Source: Bacteroides sp. (GTDB lineage: Bacteria; Bacteroidota; Bacteroidia; Bacteroidales; Bacteroidaceae). From it: DNA of 53,381 nt. Shown here piece after piece: positions 17,300 to 25,329 of the stretch. The stretch is taken from the NCBI GenBank assembly GCA_019414725.1, contig DXLM01000011.1:1-53381 (forward strand). Reading direction: 5' to 3'. The position numbers and the translations under genes were made by a program. The first letter of the stretch is position 1. Each line of letters begins with the position of its first letter. The notes under the pieces were generated by a model. That model worked only from the letters and a program-made list of their open reading frames with translations. It had not been told where the DNA came from and did not search any database.

Positions 17300-18190
17300 A
17301 TGGAAAATACAATTGTAGTAGGAATGGGAGAAGCACTGTGGGATGTGCTTCCAGAAGGAAAGAAAATAGGTGGTGCTCCTGCAAACTTTGCTTATCATGT
17401 ATCACAGTTCGGATTGAACAGCCGTGTTGTAAGTGCAGTAGGCGATGACAAACTCGGCATGGAGATTTTAGATAATTTCCGTGAAAAGAAATTGAATGCT
17501 ATGGTAGAGATAGTGCCTTATCCTACCGGTACAGTACAGGTAGAGCTGGATGCAGAAGGAGTTCCTTGTTATGATATAAAGGAAGGGGTAGCCTGGGATA
17601 ACATTCCTTATACACCGGCCTTGGAAGATCTGGCAAAACATACTAAGGCTGTTTGCTTTGGTTCATTGGCTCAGCGTAGCGTTGTATCACGTGATACGAT
17701 CAATCGCTTTATTGATGCTATGCCTGCCGAAGATACACTGAAGATCTTTGATATTAATCTTCGTCAGGGATTTTATACCAAAGAGATTCTTTGTAATTCA
17801 TTTAGCAAATGTAATATCTTGAAGATAAACGATGAAGAACTGGTTACTGTAAGCCGTATGTTCGGTTATCCGGGTATTGACCTTCAGGATAAATGCTGGA
17901 TCTTACTTGCCAAGTATAACTTGAAGATGCTTATTCTTACTTGTGGAGTAAACGGAAGTTATGTCTTCACTCCGGGTAATGTTTCTTTTGTTGAAACACC
18001 TAGAGTTGAAGTGGCCGATACAGTTGGAGCAGGCGATTCGTTTACGGCAGCATTCGTTTCTTCTATATTGAGTGGCTTGTCTATCGGCGAAGCTCATAAG
18101 CTGGCTGTAGAAACATCTGCTTATGTTTGTACTCAGAACGGAGCAATGCCTGTATTGCCGCAATCGTTGAAAGATCGCGTCATAAAATAA
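17300..18190 (+). CDS. Fructokinase, PfkB family
   Basis: Cytoplasmic ATP-dependent sugar kinase, most likely phosphorylating fructose to fructose 6-phosphate. The 296-aa protein has the PfkB N-terminal pattern (GGAPANFAYH near 22-31) and the C-terminal signature DTVGAGDSFTAAF with the catalytic aspartate of GAGD. It is the last gene of the catabolic run and corresponds to BT1757. Family and context agree well on fructose; the sequence alone does not exclude another hexose. Confidence 0.9.
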   Translation: MENTIVVGMGEALWDVLPEGKKIGGAPANFAYHVSQFGLNSRVVSAVGDDKLGMEILDNFREKKLNAMVEIVPYPTGTVQVELDAEGVPCYDIKEGVAWDNIPYTPALEDLAKHTKAVCFGSLAQRSVVSRDTINRFIDAMPAEDTLKIFDINLRQGFYTKEILCNSFSKCNILKINDEELVTVSRMFGYPGIDLQDKCWILLAKYNLKMLILTCGVNGSYVFTPGNVSFVETPRVEVADTVGAGDSFTAAFVSSILSGLSIGEAHKLAVETSAYVCTQNGAMPVLPQSLKDRVIK

Positions 18191-18197
18191 TTTTTTG

Positions 18198-18205
18198 TAT
18201 CTTTA
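18198..18205 (+). promoter_or_regulatory. Candidate sensor gene promoter -7 box
   Basis: TATCTTTA differs from the common TATCTTTG in its last base. A transcript starting near 18212 would begin with the hairpin at 18211-18258, so the sensor may have its own promoter separate from the catabolic operon. Confidence 0.4.
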
Positions 18206-18210
18206 CCTGT

Positions 18211-18258
18211 CCTTCACATGTGCAGTACTGTTTGATGGTTGAACTGTACATGTGAAGG
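18211..18258 (+). other. Hairpin between fructokinase and the hybrid sensor gene
   Basis: 16-base arms (18211-18226 and 18243-18258) pair with a single G-U, around a 16-base loop. No T run follows on the plus strand. It may lie at the 5' end of the sensor mRNA or protect the 3' end of the upstream message. Confidence 0.7.
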
Positions 18259-18276
18259 AATCTTATCATAATACCT

Positions 18277-21024
18277 TTGAATGCTATGAAACATGTTTTG
18301 TTTGTTCTTGTTGCGTTGTTCTGTTTGCTGATGGCAGGGTGTGCTCCCCGTGAGGTACGCTATGTCGTTGGTGTATCTCAGTGTAGTGACGATGAATGGC
18401 GTGAACAGATGAACAAAGAGATTCGTCGTGAAGCTTTGTTCTATCCGGGTGTTAAGATTGATATCCGTACAGCGAAAGATAATAATGCTCAGCAAATAGC
18501 CGATATAGAAAGTCTTATTGGTGAAGGAGTTGATCTGTTGATTGTTTCTCCCAATGAAGCTGATGCCATTACACCGGTTATAGAGAAAGCTTATAACAAA
18601 GGTATTCCTGTTGTTTTGGTCGACAGAAAAATACGTTCAGACAAATATACCGCATATGTAGGAGCCGACAATTATGAAATCGGGCGTCAGGTAGGGAGCT
18701 ATATTGCTGAACGCTTGCAGGGGAAAGGAAATCTGGTAGAAGTTGCTGGTCTGAAAGCTTCTACTTCTGCACTCGAACGCCATCGAGGTCTGATGGATGC
18801 ATTACGGGAAACTCCTGACATAAAACTCATTGCTTCGGCTGATGCCGCATGGCTCAGAGTACCGGCCGAGAAAGCTTTTGGTGACATTCTTTCAAAATTC
18901 CCGGATATTGACATGGTTTTTGCTCATAATGACCGAATGGCAGCCGGAGCATACGATGCGGCCGTCAAACAACATCGTGAGCATGATATGCTGTTTGTAG
19001 GGATCGATGCGTTGGCCGGTGAAGGTTATGGTGTAGAACAGGTAGCAAACAGGCAGTTGGATGCGACTTTTATTTATCCTACCGGAGGTGATAAGGTGAT
19101 GGAAGTTGCCATGAATATTTTGCAAGGCCGGGATTACACGCGTGAAACAGTGCTGTCGACAGCACTTGTCAATAAGGCGAATGCACGCATTATGCAAATG
19201 CAGACTGCACATATCGGTCAGCTCGATAATAAAATAGAAGTTCTCGATAAGCAGCTTGATACGTATCTGATGCGTTACTCTTCGCAAAGGATGTTATTGT
19301 ATGCCTGTATTGTAATTTTGGTTCTGGTTGCAATGTTGCTTTTCTTCGTTGTACGTGCTTTCTGGACAAAGAACAGACTGAATGCGGAATTGTCTGACCA
19401 GAAGAAACGCTTGGAGGAACAGCGTGACCAGTTGATAAGTCTTTCCAAACAGCTGGAAGAGGCTACGCATGCCAAGCTGGCTTTCTTTACAAATGTTTCT
19501 CATGATTTCCGTACACCGCTGACTTTGATTGCAGCTCCGGTCAATCAGCTGGCAGAAAGTAATAAGTTAGGAGAAAATGAACGTTTCCTGTTGAATATCA
19601 TACAGAAAAATGTGACGGTGTTGCTCCGGTTGATTAATCAGATTCTTGATTTCCGTAAGTTCGAAAATGGTAAATTGAGTATGACGCTGTCACGTTTCGA
19701 TATCTCGGAAAATATCAAAGACTGGACTGACGCTTTCCGTACACTTTCTTATCGCAAGCACATTCATTTTACTGTATCGGTAGAACCTTCGGAAGAAGGT
19801 TACGTAATGATTGCCGATGCCGAAAAGATGGAACGCATAACTTATAATTTGCTTTCGAATGCGTTTAAGTTCACTCCTGAAAATGGTACTATCGAAATAA
19901 AGCTTTCTCAGTTTACCAAAGAAGGTGAACGCTGGTTGCGCTATCAAGTTTCAGATACTGGTATCGGAATGCCGGCAGAACATGTCAAGCATATTTTCGA
20001 AAGTTTTTATCAGATAGATGTACATCATGCAGGTTCGGGTATCGGACTGGCATTGGTAAAGGCGTTTGTAGAGATGCATGGAGGTACAATCGCTGTAGAC
20101 AGCGGTGAGGGCAGGGGAACGGTGTTTACCCTCGAAATGCCTGTCCAGCAGAACGGAGTGCCGGAAGAAAATGTAGAGAAAAATATTGTACTTACGAACT
20201 TGAAAGAAGGGGCAGTACTTTCTGCCGATCAGGAAACAATCCAGACTGCTCCCGAAGTAGTTGAACGGGATGACAAAGAAACTGTATTGATTATTGACGA
20301 TAATCAGGACGTACGCGACTATGTAAAGTCACTTCTGCATGATAAGTATACAGTAATAGAAGCCTCCAACGGACAGAAAGGTTTGCAGCAGGCAATGAAA
20401 TATGTGCCCGATGCCGTGATTTGTGATGTGATGATGCCGGTGATGGACGGTATGGAATGCTGCCGCCGGTTGAAATCGGAAGTACAGACGTCACATATTC
20501 CGGTGATGATGCTTACTGCCTATACCATGGATGAACAGAAAGTGAAGGGGTATGAATGTGGAGCCGACTCGTATATTCTGAAGCCGTTCAGTGCACGTTT
20601 GTTGCAGGTACGTTTGCGTAACTTGATAGACAACCGTCTCCGGTTGCAAAGTTTCTTTGCCGATAAGACTTCCTTGCGCAAGGAGCCGATAGCGGATTTG
20701 GATAAAGGATTTGTCGAGAAACTTCGAGCGCTTATAGATGAACAGTTGGGCAATTCCGAACTGAGCGTGGAAGACTTAGGTGACAAGATTGGCATGAGCC
20801 GCGTGCAGCTATACCGGAAATCGAAAGCTCTTACTGGATATTCTCCCAATGAACTGTTGCGTATAGCACGTTTGAAAAAAGCTGCTTCACTGCTTGCATC
20901 TACCGAAAAGACCATTGCAGAGATTACTTATGAAGTGGGATTCAGTTCACCGTCTTATTTTACGAAATGTTATAAAGATTATTTTGGTGAAAGTCCTACT
21001 GATTTCCTGAAGCGGAAGGGATAA
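18277..21024 (+). CDS. Hybrid two-component system with periplasmic sugar-binding sensor
   Basis: One-protein sensor and regulator of the fructan locus, of the BT1754 type, which is established to sense fructose directly. Domains: signal with lipobox-like LMAGC (Cys22); periplasmic-binding-protein-like sugar sensor (about 30-305); coiled segment and membrane helix (about 338-362); HisKA with phospho-acceptor His409; HATPase with Asn528 and the DTGIG motif at Asp560; receiver with acid pair Asp674/Asp675, phospho-acceptor Asp717 and Lys769; AraC-type helix-turn-helix (about 815-915). The sensor is a solute-binding fold, not the propeller found in most such regulators. Translation may begin at 18277 or at the second ATG, 18286. 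All phospho-relay residues are present, so it should be active. It likely binds upstream of susC. Confidence 0.95.
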   Translation: MNAMKHVLFVLVALFCLLMAGCAPREVRYVVGVSQCSDDEWREQMNKEIRREALFYPGVKIDIRTAKDNNAQQIADIESLIGEGVDLLIVSPNEADAITPVIEKAYNKGIPVVLVDRKIRSDKYTAYVGADNYEIGRQVGSYIAERLQGKGNLVEVAGLKASTSALERHRGLMDALRETPDIKLIASADAAWLRVPAEKAFGDILSKFPDIDMVFAHNDRMAAGAYDAAVKQHREHDMLFVGIDALAGEGYGVEQVANRQLDATFIYPTGGDKVMEVAMNILQGRDYTRETVLSTALVNKANARIMQMQTAHIGQLDNKIEVLDKQLDTYLMRYSSQRMLLYACIVILVLVAMLLFFVVRAFWTKNRLNAELSDQKKRLEEQRDQLISLSKQLEEATHAKLAFFTNVSHDFRTPLTLIAAPVNQLAESNKLGENERFLLNIIQKNVTVLLRLINQILDFRKFENGKLSMTLSRFDISENIKDWTDAFRTLSYRKHIHFTVSVEPSEEGYVMIADAEKMERITYNLLSNAFKFTPENGTIEIKLSQFTKEGERWLRYQVSDTGIGMPAEHVKHIFESFYQIDVHHAGSGIGLALVKAFVEMHGGTIAVDSGEGRGTVFTLEMPVQQNGVPEENVEKNIVLTNLKEGAVLSADQETIQTAPEVVERDDKETVLIIDDNQDVRDYVKSLLHDKYTVIEASNGQKGLQQAMKYVPDAVICDVMMPVMDGMECCRRLKSEVQTSHIPVMMLTAYTMDEQKVKGYECGADSYILKPFSARLLQVRLRNLIDNRLRLQSFFADKTSLRKEPIADLDKGFVEKLRALIDEQLGNSELSVEDLGDKIGMSRVQLYRKSKALTGYSPNELLRIARLKKAASLLASTEKTIAEITYEVGFSSPSYFTKCYKDYFGESPTDFLKRKG

Positions 21025-21050
21025 ATTTTTTTTGCTGATAAATGAAAGAA

Positions 21051-21092
21051 AACATCAGCATGTTTTAGAGTAAATATGCTGATGTTTTTTTT
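21051..21092 (+). terminator. Terminator of the hybrid sensor gene
   Basis: An 11-base stem (AACATCAGCAT with ATGCTGATGTT) is followed by a T run, about 26 bases past the stop. A related hairpin with a compensatory base-pair change lies at 34365-34402. Confidence 0.9.
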
Positions 21093-21202
21093 AAATTTGT
21101 ACGAAAATAAAAGCCATTTCTAGTTGCTTGTTATATAGATACTTATCTGGTGCGAAATATATCGCTCTTCTAAAATGATATTTAACTTTCATTATGGGTC
21201 AT

Positions 21203-21218
21203 TGTCACCTATGTGACA
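21203..21218. promoter_or_regulatory. Palindrome TGTCAC-N4-GTGACA upstream of the RIC gene
   Basis: A perfect 6-bp inverted repeat with a 4-base centre lies 21 bases upstream of the TATCTTTG box, overlapping where the -33 element would be. This is a plausible operator for a dimeric regulator; which one is not known. Confidence 0.5.
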
Positions 21219-21239
21219 GATTTTGTCCGGATACCGGGA

Positions 21240-21247
21240 TATCTTTG
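21240..21247 (+). promoter_or_regulatory. RIC gene promoter -7 box
   Basis: TATCTTTG matches the Bacteroidota -7 consensus, 30 bases before the start codon. No TTTG lies at the normal -33 spacing, which fits regulated use. Confidence 0.65.
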
Positions 21248-21277
21248 CAGTCGTAATCAAATAGAACTAGTGGAAAT

Positions 21278-22006
21278 ATGAAAACAGCAGACTGGAAAGA
21301 TACAAGTGTTGGCAAGATTGTAGCCGAAAATTTTGCTGCGGCTAAAGTATTCAAAAAATATGGGATTGATTTTTGTTGTCATGGAGAAACTCAGCTGCAT
21401 GAAGCTTGTGCAGCTTTGAAGCTGGATGTGGAAGAAGTTATACAGGCATTGCAGCATCAGGACTCGGACGGAAAGGGAGCTATTCCCTTTGCATCGTGGC
21501 CGCTCGATTTGCTGATGGATTATATTTTGAAAATACATCATCGCGGTATTCGTTCGCGGGGACCGGAACTGATGGAATTGCTGGAGAAGGTAGAACGGGT
21601 ACATGGAGAAGCTCATCCCGAGCTGCGTGAACTGAAAACATTGGTCAGTGAATCGCTCCAGGATTTGGAGATGCACTTGCAAAAAGAGGAAAACGTATTG
21701 TTCCCTTATTTGTATGAATTGTATGCAGCACAGCAGCAGGGACAACGCATGGAACCGATGCATTGCGGGACCATTGCCAATCCGATTCGGGTAATGAAAA
21801 TGGAGCATGAAGGGGAAGGAAACCGTTACTTGCATATTATTGAACTGACCCGTCATTTCTCGGTTCCTCAGGATGGATGTGCCAGCTACCGGTTGCTGAT
21901 GCAGGAACTGGAAGCTTTCGTCGATGCCCTGTTTGAACATATTCACTTGGAGAATAATTTGCTTTTCCCCCGTTTTGAGGAGATTGAACGTAAGATTGTA
22001 TTCTAA
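21278..22006 (+). CDS. RIC/ScdA-type iron-sulfur cluster repair di-iron protein
   Basis: Predicted repair-of-iron-centres protein, like E. coli YtfE and S. aureus ScdA, which restore iron-sulfur clusters after nitric oxide or oxidative damage. The N-terminal ScdA_N domain (about 1-57) carries the FCCHGE motif (Cys33, Cys34, His35). A hemerythrin-like four-helix domain follows with the di-iron ligand pattern: KIHHRG, KEENVLFP, MKMEHEGEG and HIHLENNLLFPRFEE. Length (242 aa) is normal. It is a single-gene unit with its own promoter, an upstream palindrome and its own terminator, so it is probably induced by stress. Cytoplasmic. Confidence 0.92.
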   Translation: MKTADWKDTSVGKIVAENFAAAKVFKKYGIDFCCHGETQLHEACAALKLDVEEVIQALQHQDSDGKGAIPFASWPLDLLMDYILKIHHRGIRSRGPELMELLEKVERVHGEAHPELRELKTLVSESLQDLEMHLQKEENVLFPYLYELYAAQQQGQRMEPMHCGTIANPIRVMKMEHEGEGNRYLHIIELTRHFSVPQDGCASYRLLMQELEAFVDALFEHIHLENNLLFPRFEEIERKIVF

Positions 22007-22053
22007 TTAGTTTACAGAACAGCTTATGCTGTTGTAGATGTTGATAATTTAGG

Positions 22054-22080
22054 AGCCACCTTGTACAGGGTGGCTTTTGT
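22054..22080 (+). terminator. RIC gene terminator
   Basis: AGCCACC pairs with GGTGGCT around an 8-base loop and is followed by TTTTGTTT, about 48 bases past the stop. Confidence 0.8.
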
Positions 22081-22147
22081 TTATAGATATGTTTTTATAC
22101 TGCATTAAAAAGCGGGCTGTTTTTTTCAATATATTCTATTTAAGTGC

Positions 22148-22155
22148 TACTTTTG
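22148..22155 (+). promoter_or_regulatory. DUF3256 gene promoter -7 box
   Basis: TACTTTTG fits TAnnTTTG and lies after an in-frame ATG at 22144, so it argues for the start at 22213. Confidence 0.5.
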
Positions 22156-22212
22156 CAGGCAATGAGTGCTTTTTTAGCATCGCTGAATGATATAATAAAA
22201 ACAGAATATTTC

Positions 22213-22854
22213 ATGAGAAAAATATTGATTATAGCCGGAATACTGTTGTGCTGTCTGAATATGCAGGCACAGGATATGAAATCGTTGTTTGTTGCTTTGC
22301 CCGATTCTCTTTCGCCGTTGCTGACAGAGGTCAACAGAGCCGATTTCGGCGATTTCCTTGCCAGCAATATGAAGGCTCAGGTGAAAAACCGTTTTGGAAA
22401 CACGTCGGAAATGTTGAAGCTGACAGATGATTATCTGTTGCTGAAAGTAAGCGCAGTCAGTACGGCAGAGATGAAGTTGCTTCCTCTTAACGATTCTGTA
22501 AAAGTGATTTGTGTCGTACAGACTTATCAGGGACCGGTGAGTGACAGTCGTGTTTCGTTTTATGATACCTCATGGAAATCTCTTCCGGCAGAGAATTTTC
22601 TTACTCTGCCTGCCGAGGATGCTTTCTATAAAACCCCTGTGACGGAAACACAAACTGATTCGTTGAAAAACCTGCGTACACGTGCTGATATGTTTTTGTT
22701 GAAAGCTGTATTGTCGGAAAAAGATACTTCGCTTTCGTTTATTTATACTACCCCCGATTATCTGGATGAAGAAACCTCGAAGGAGATAAAACCTTATCTT
22801 GTTGCTGAACCGCTGAAGTATGTCTGGCAGAATGGGCGTTTCGTACGTCTTTAA
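22213..22854 (+). CDS. DUF3256 family secreted protein
   Basis: A 213-aa exported protein of the DUF3256 family, found in Bacteroidales and of unknown function. The start at 22213 gives a clean signal peptide (MRKILIIAGILLCCLNMQAQ); starting at 22144 would bury it behind 23 residues and begin upstream of the promoter box. The mature part begins DMKSLFVALPDSLSPLLTEVNRADFGD, a segment characteristic of the family, then an alternating beta pattern. It ends with VWQNGRFVRL. It is a single gene between a terminator and a 318-base gap, and no partner is suggested. Confidence 0.8.
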   Translation: MRKILIIAGILLCCLNMQAQDMKSLFVALPDSLSPLLTEVNRADFGDFLASNMKAQVKNRFGNTSEMLKLTDDYLLLKVSAVSTAEMKLLPLNDSVKVICVVQTYQGPVSDSRVSFYDTSWKSLPAENFLTLPAEDAFYKTPVTETQTDSLKNLRTRADMFLLKAVLSEKDTSLSFIYTTPDYLDEETSKEIKPYLVAEPLKYVWQNGRFVRL

Positions 22855-23172
22855 TGTTTGTTGGGGCATCATATCTTCCTGGTTGTTTGATTTACAGACT
22901 GATGTAAACTGTTTGTAATAGCTGTATGTTATAAAACATATTATCGGGTAAGGTTAATGATTTTGGTATGAAAATACATAAAAAATCGTTAACAGGGCTC
23001 TGCTTTTTGCCGGAAAAATGCTATATTTGAAACGATTTTTTGGAATCTTAGTGTCTGAAAAAGACTTTTTTAATTAGAATTGTTTAGAACCGGCAGTTAT
23101 ACCAACGCAAGAAGCAGATAGAGAGTTCGGAAATCCACTTGCAGGTATAGGCTGAAAAATAGTATAGCGATA
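22855..23172. other. Intergenic, 318 bases, no gene
   Basis: It contains a TATATTTG promoter box (23022-23029) for the next gene. A small GTCT/AGAC stem followed by six Ts (about 23051-23069) lies downstream of that box, in the predicted leader, and could act as a weak attenuator. No clear terminator follows the DUF3256 stop, and nothing else is seen. Confidence 0.5.
23022..23029 (+). promoter_or_regulatory. LysM-M23 gene promoter -7 box
   Basis: TATATTTG, 143 bases before the start codon, fits TAnnTTTG and implies a long leader of about 135 bases. Confidence 0.45.
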
Positions 23173-24081
23173 ATGATTTTAAAATGTATTAGAACAGTTG
23201 CAATAGCAGCCTTGGCGTTTGTCAGTGTAAATGTATCAGGACAAGATTTGTTGGCTCGCCAGGCTCCTATCGACAGAAAACTTAAAGCAGTAGATTCTTT
23301 GGCATTGATTCGCCAGATTAAAGCAGAACAAGCAGTTTATCCTGCTTACAGTCTTTATCCCAATTGGAATAACCAGCGTGTTCACGCTTATGGCAATACC
23401 GTACAGATTCCTGATAGCTTCCGTATCGACCTGACGGGTTTCTGCATGCCTACCACTCATACAAAAATTACTTCAAAATGCGGTCCGCGCTGGCGTCGTA
23501 TGCACAACGGACTTGATATCAAGGTATATATCGGTGATACTATTCGTGCGGCTTTCGACGGAAAAGTACGTATGGTAAAATATGAGCGTCGTGGCTATGG
23601 TAAGTATGTAGTAATACGTCATGATAATGGTCTGGAAACTATTTACGGACACCTTTCAAAGCAGATTGTAAAAGAAGATGAATATGTAAAGGCTGGTGAT
23701 CCTATCGGATTGGGTGGTAATACCGGACGTTCTACTGGTTCACACTTGCATTTCGAAACTCGTTTCCTGGGTGAGGTTATCAATCCGGAATTTATGTTCG
23801 ATTTCCCGAAACAGGATATTGTAGCCGACAGTTATTTGTTCATTCGCGGAGCGAACCGTTACGAATATCAGCGTACACGTGCTTTAGCTGCTGTAAAGAG
23901 CGGCAAATCGGGTGCTGAAGAAGCAGAGAAATCAGCAATCCGTTATCATAAGATCCGCCAGGGTGATACATTAGGACGTATCTCACGCTTGTATCATGTT
24001 TCTATCGATCGCCTGTGCCAGATAAATGGTATTAAACGTACTACTACTTTACGTATCGGTCAGGTACTGAGATGTTCTTAA
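23173..24081 (+). CDS. M23 family peptidoglycan endopeptidase with LysM domain
   Basis: Exported LytM-type zinc endopeptidase acting on cell-wall cross-links. Signal peptide about 1-24 (ending NVSGQ); M23 domain about 95-210 with zinc ligands in MHNGLDIK (HxxxD) and HLHFE (HxH), plus YGHLS; LysM domain about 256-302 (YHKIRQGDTLGRISRLYHVS.. RIGQVLRC), which should hold it on peptidoglycan. All zinc ligands are present, so it should be active rather than a regulator of amidases. In many relatives LysM is N-terminal; here it is C-terminal. Confidence 0.92.
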   Translation: MILKCIRTVAIAALAFVSVNVSGQDLLARQAPIDRKLKAVDSLALIRQIKAEQAVYPAYSLYPNWNNQRVHAYGNTVQIPDSFRIDLTGFCMPTTHTKITSKCGPRWRRMHNGLDIKVYIGDTIRAAFDGKVRMVKYERRGYGKYVVIRHDNGLETIYGHLSKQIVKEDEYVKAGDPIGLGGNTGRSTGSHLHFETRFLGEVINPEFMFDFPKQDIVADSYLFIRGANRYEYQRTRALAAVKSGKSGAEEAEKSAIRYHKIRQGDTLGRISRLYHVSIDRLCQINGIKRTTTLRIGQVLRCS

Positions 24082-24114
24082 TCAGAGCTTGAAAATAAAA
24101 TATTCTAATAAAAG

Positions 24115-24151
24115 AAATAGCCGGAATTCTCATTGAGAGTTCCGGCTATTT
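24115..24151. terminator. Bidirectional terminator between M23 and argD
   Basis: AAATAGCCGGAA pairs perfectly with TTCCGGCTATTT; the plus strand continues TTTCTTT and the minus strand is T-rich. It serves converging transcripts. Confidence 0.9.
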
Positions 24152-24178
24152 TCTTTGTATGTTTTAGCTTGTGGATTG

Positions 24179-25303
24179 CTATTTTAGAACTGCATGCAAG
24201 CGGCTCAGGAATTCATCAGCTTCTGCCATGCTCAGACAGAGAGGAGGAAGCAGACGTATAACATTGGTTCCGCTTACACCGGTAAAGACTTTCTGTTCGA
24301 ACAAGAGCTGTTGGCGGATTTCTTTTATCGGTTCGCTGAATTCCATTCCAATCATCAGACCGCGTCCGCGTACTTCTTTGATTTGAGGGAATTTCTTCAA
24401 TTCTTCAATCAGGTGTGTTCCTACCAGAGCGGCATTTTCTACCAGATTTTCTTCCTTCATTACATCGAGTACGGCTATAGCGGCTGCACAGGCAAGATGA
24501 TTTCCTCCGAATGTGGTACCCAACTGTCCGTATACTGGAGTGAATTTAGGACTGATGAGTACACCTCCCATCGGGAAGCCGTTTCCGATACCTTTGGCAA
24601 CTGTGATGATATCAGGACGTATACCTGTGTACTGATGGGCGAAGAATTTACCGCTTCGTCCGTATCCAGACTGGATTTCGTCGAGTATCAGTACTGTATT
24701 GTGCTCATCGCATGCCTGACGTAATGCCTGCATGAATTCGCTTGTAGGCAACTGGATACCGCCTACTCCCTGAATACCTTCTATAATGACTGCACACACA
24801 TCGCCTTTGGCCAGTTCAGCTTTCATGGCTTCTGTGTCATTCAGCGGCAGATAAGTCACATGTCCGTTATCGTTTATAGGAGCGATGATTTTAGGATTGT
24901 TTGTTACTTCTACTGCCAGTGAAGTACGTCCATGGAAAGCCTTTGCAAATGATATAACACGAGTGCGTCCGTTATAAAACGAAGCGAGTTTTAAGGCATT
25001 CTCATTTGCTTCAGCTCCGGAGTTGATCAGGAAAAGTTGGTAATCGTCGTATCCGCACATGGCTCCGAGACGATCGGCTACTTCCTGTTGCAACTTATTG
25101 ATGACTGAGTTTGAGTAGAATCCCAGTTTGGCTACCTGTTTGCTGATTGTTTCCACATAGTGAGGGTGTGCATGTCCGATAGAAATAACGGCATGTCCTC
25201 CGTAAAGGTCGAGGTATTCCTGACCTTTGTCATCCCATACGTGACAACCTTTTCCTTGTACGATATTTACATCGAACAAAGGATATACATCGAATAGTTT
25301 CAT
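24179..25303 (-). CDS. argD: Acetylornithine/succinylornithine aminotransferase ArgD
   Basis: PLP-dependent class III aminotransferase of arginine synthesis, converting N-acylglutamate semialdehyde to N-acylornithine. It has the GGHAVISIGHAHP segment near 34-46, the cofactor-contacting LILDEIQSGYGRSG and TVAKGIGNGFPMGG with the PLP-binding lysine. At 374 aa it is slightly short but complete. It is the last gene of the minus-strand arginine operon, 26 bases after argC. In Bacteroides the arginine route is known to use succinylated intermediates (N-succinylornithine transcarbamylase), so the true substrate may be N-succinylglutamate semialdehyde. Confidence 0.95.
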   Translation of the reverse strand: MKLFDVYPLFDVNIVQGKGCHVWDDKGQEYLDLYGGHAVISIGHAHPHYVETISKQVAKLGFYSNSVINKLQQEVADRLGAMCGYDDYQLFLINSGAEANENALKLASFYNGRTRVISFAKAFHGRTSLAVEVTNNPKIIAPINDNGHVTYLPLNDTEAMKAELAKGDVCAVIIEGIQGVGGIQLPTSEFMQALRQACDEHNTVLILDEIQSGYGRSGKFFAHQYTGIRPDIITVAKGIGNGFPMGGVLISPKFTPVYGQLGTTFGGNHLACAAAIAVLDVMKEENLVENAALVGTHLIEELKKFPQIKEVRGRGLMIGMEFSEPIKEIRQQLLFEQKVFTGVSGTNVIRLLPPLCLSMAEADEFLSRLHAVLK

Positions 25304-25329
25304 ATCTTGATATAATATTTAAATCTGAC

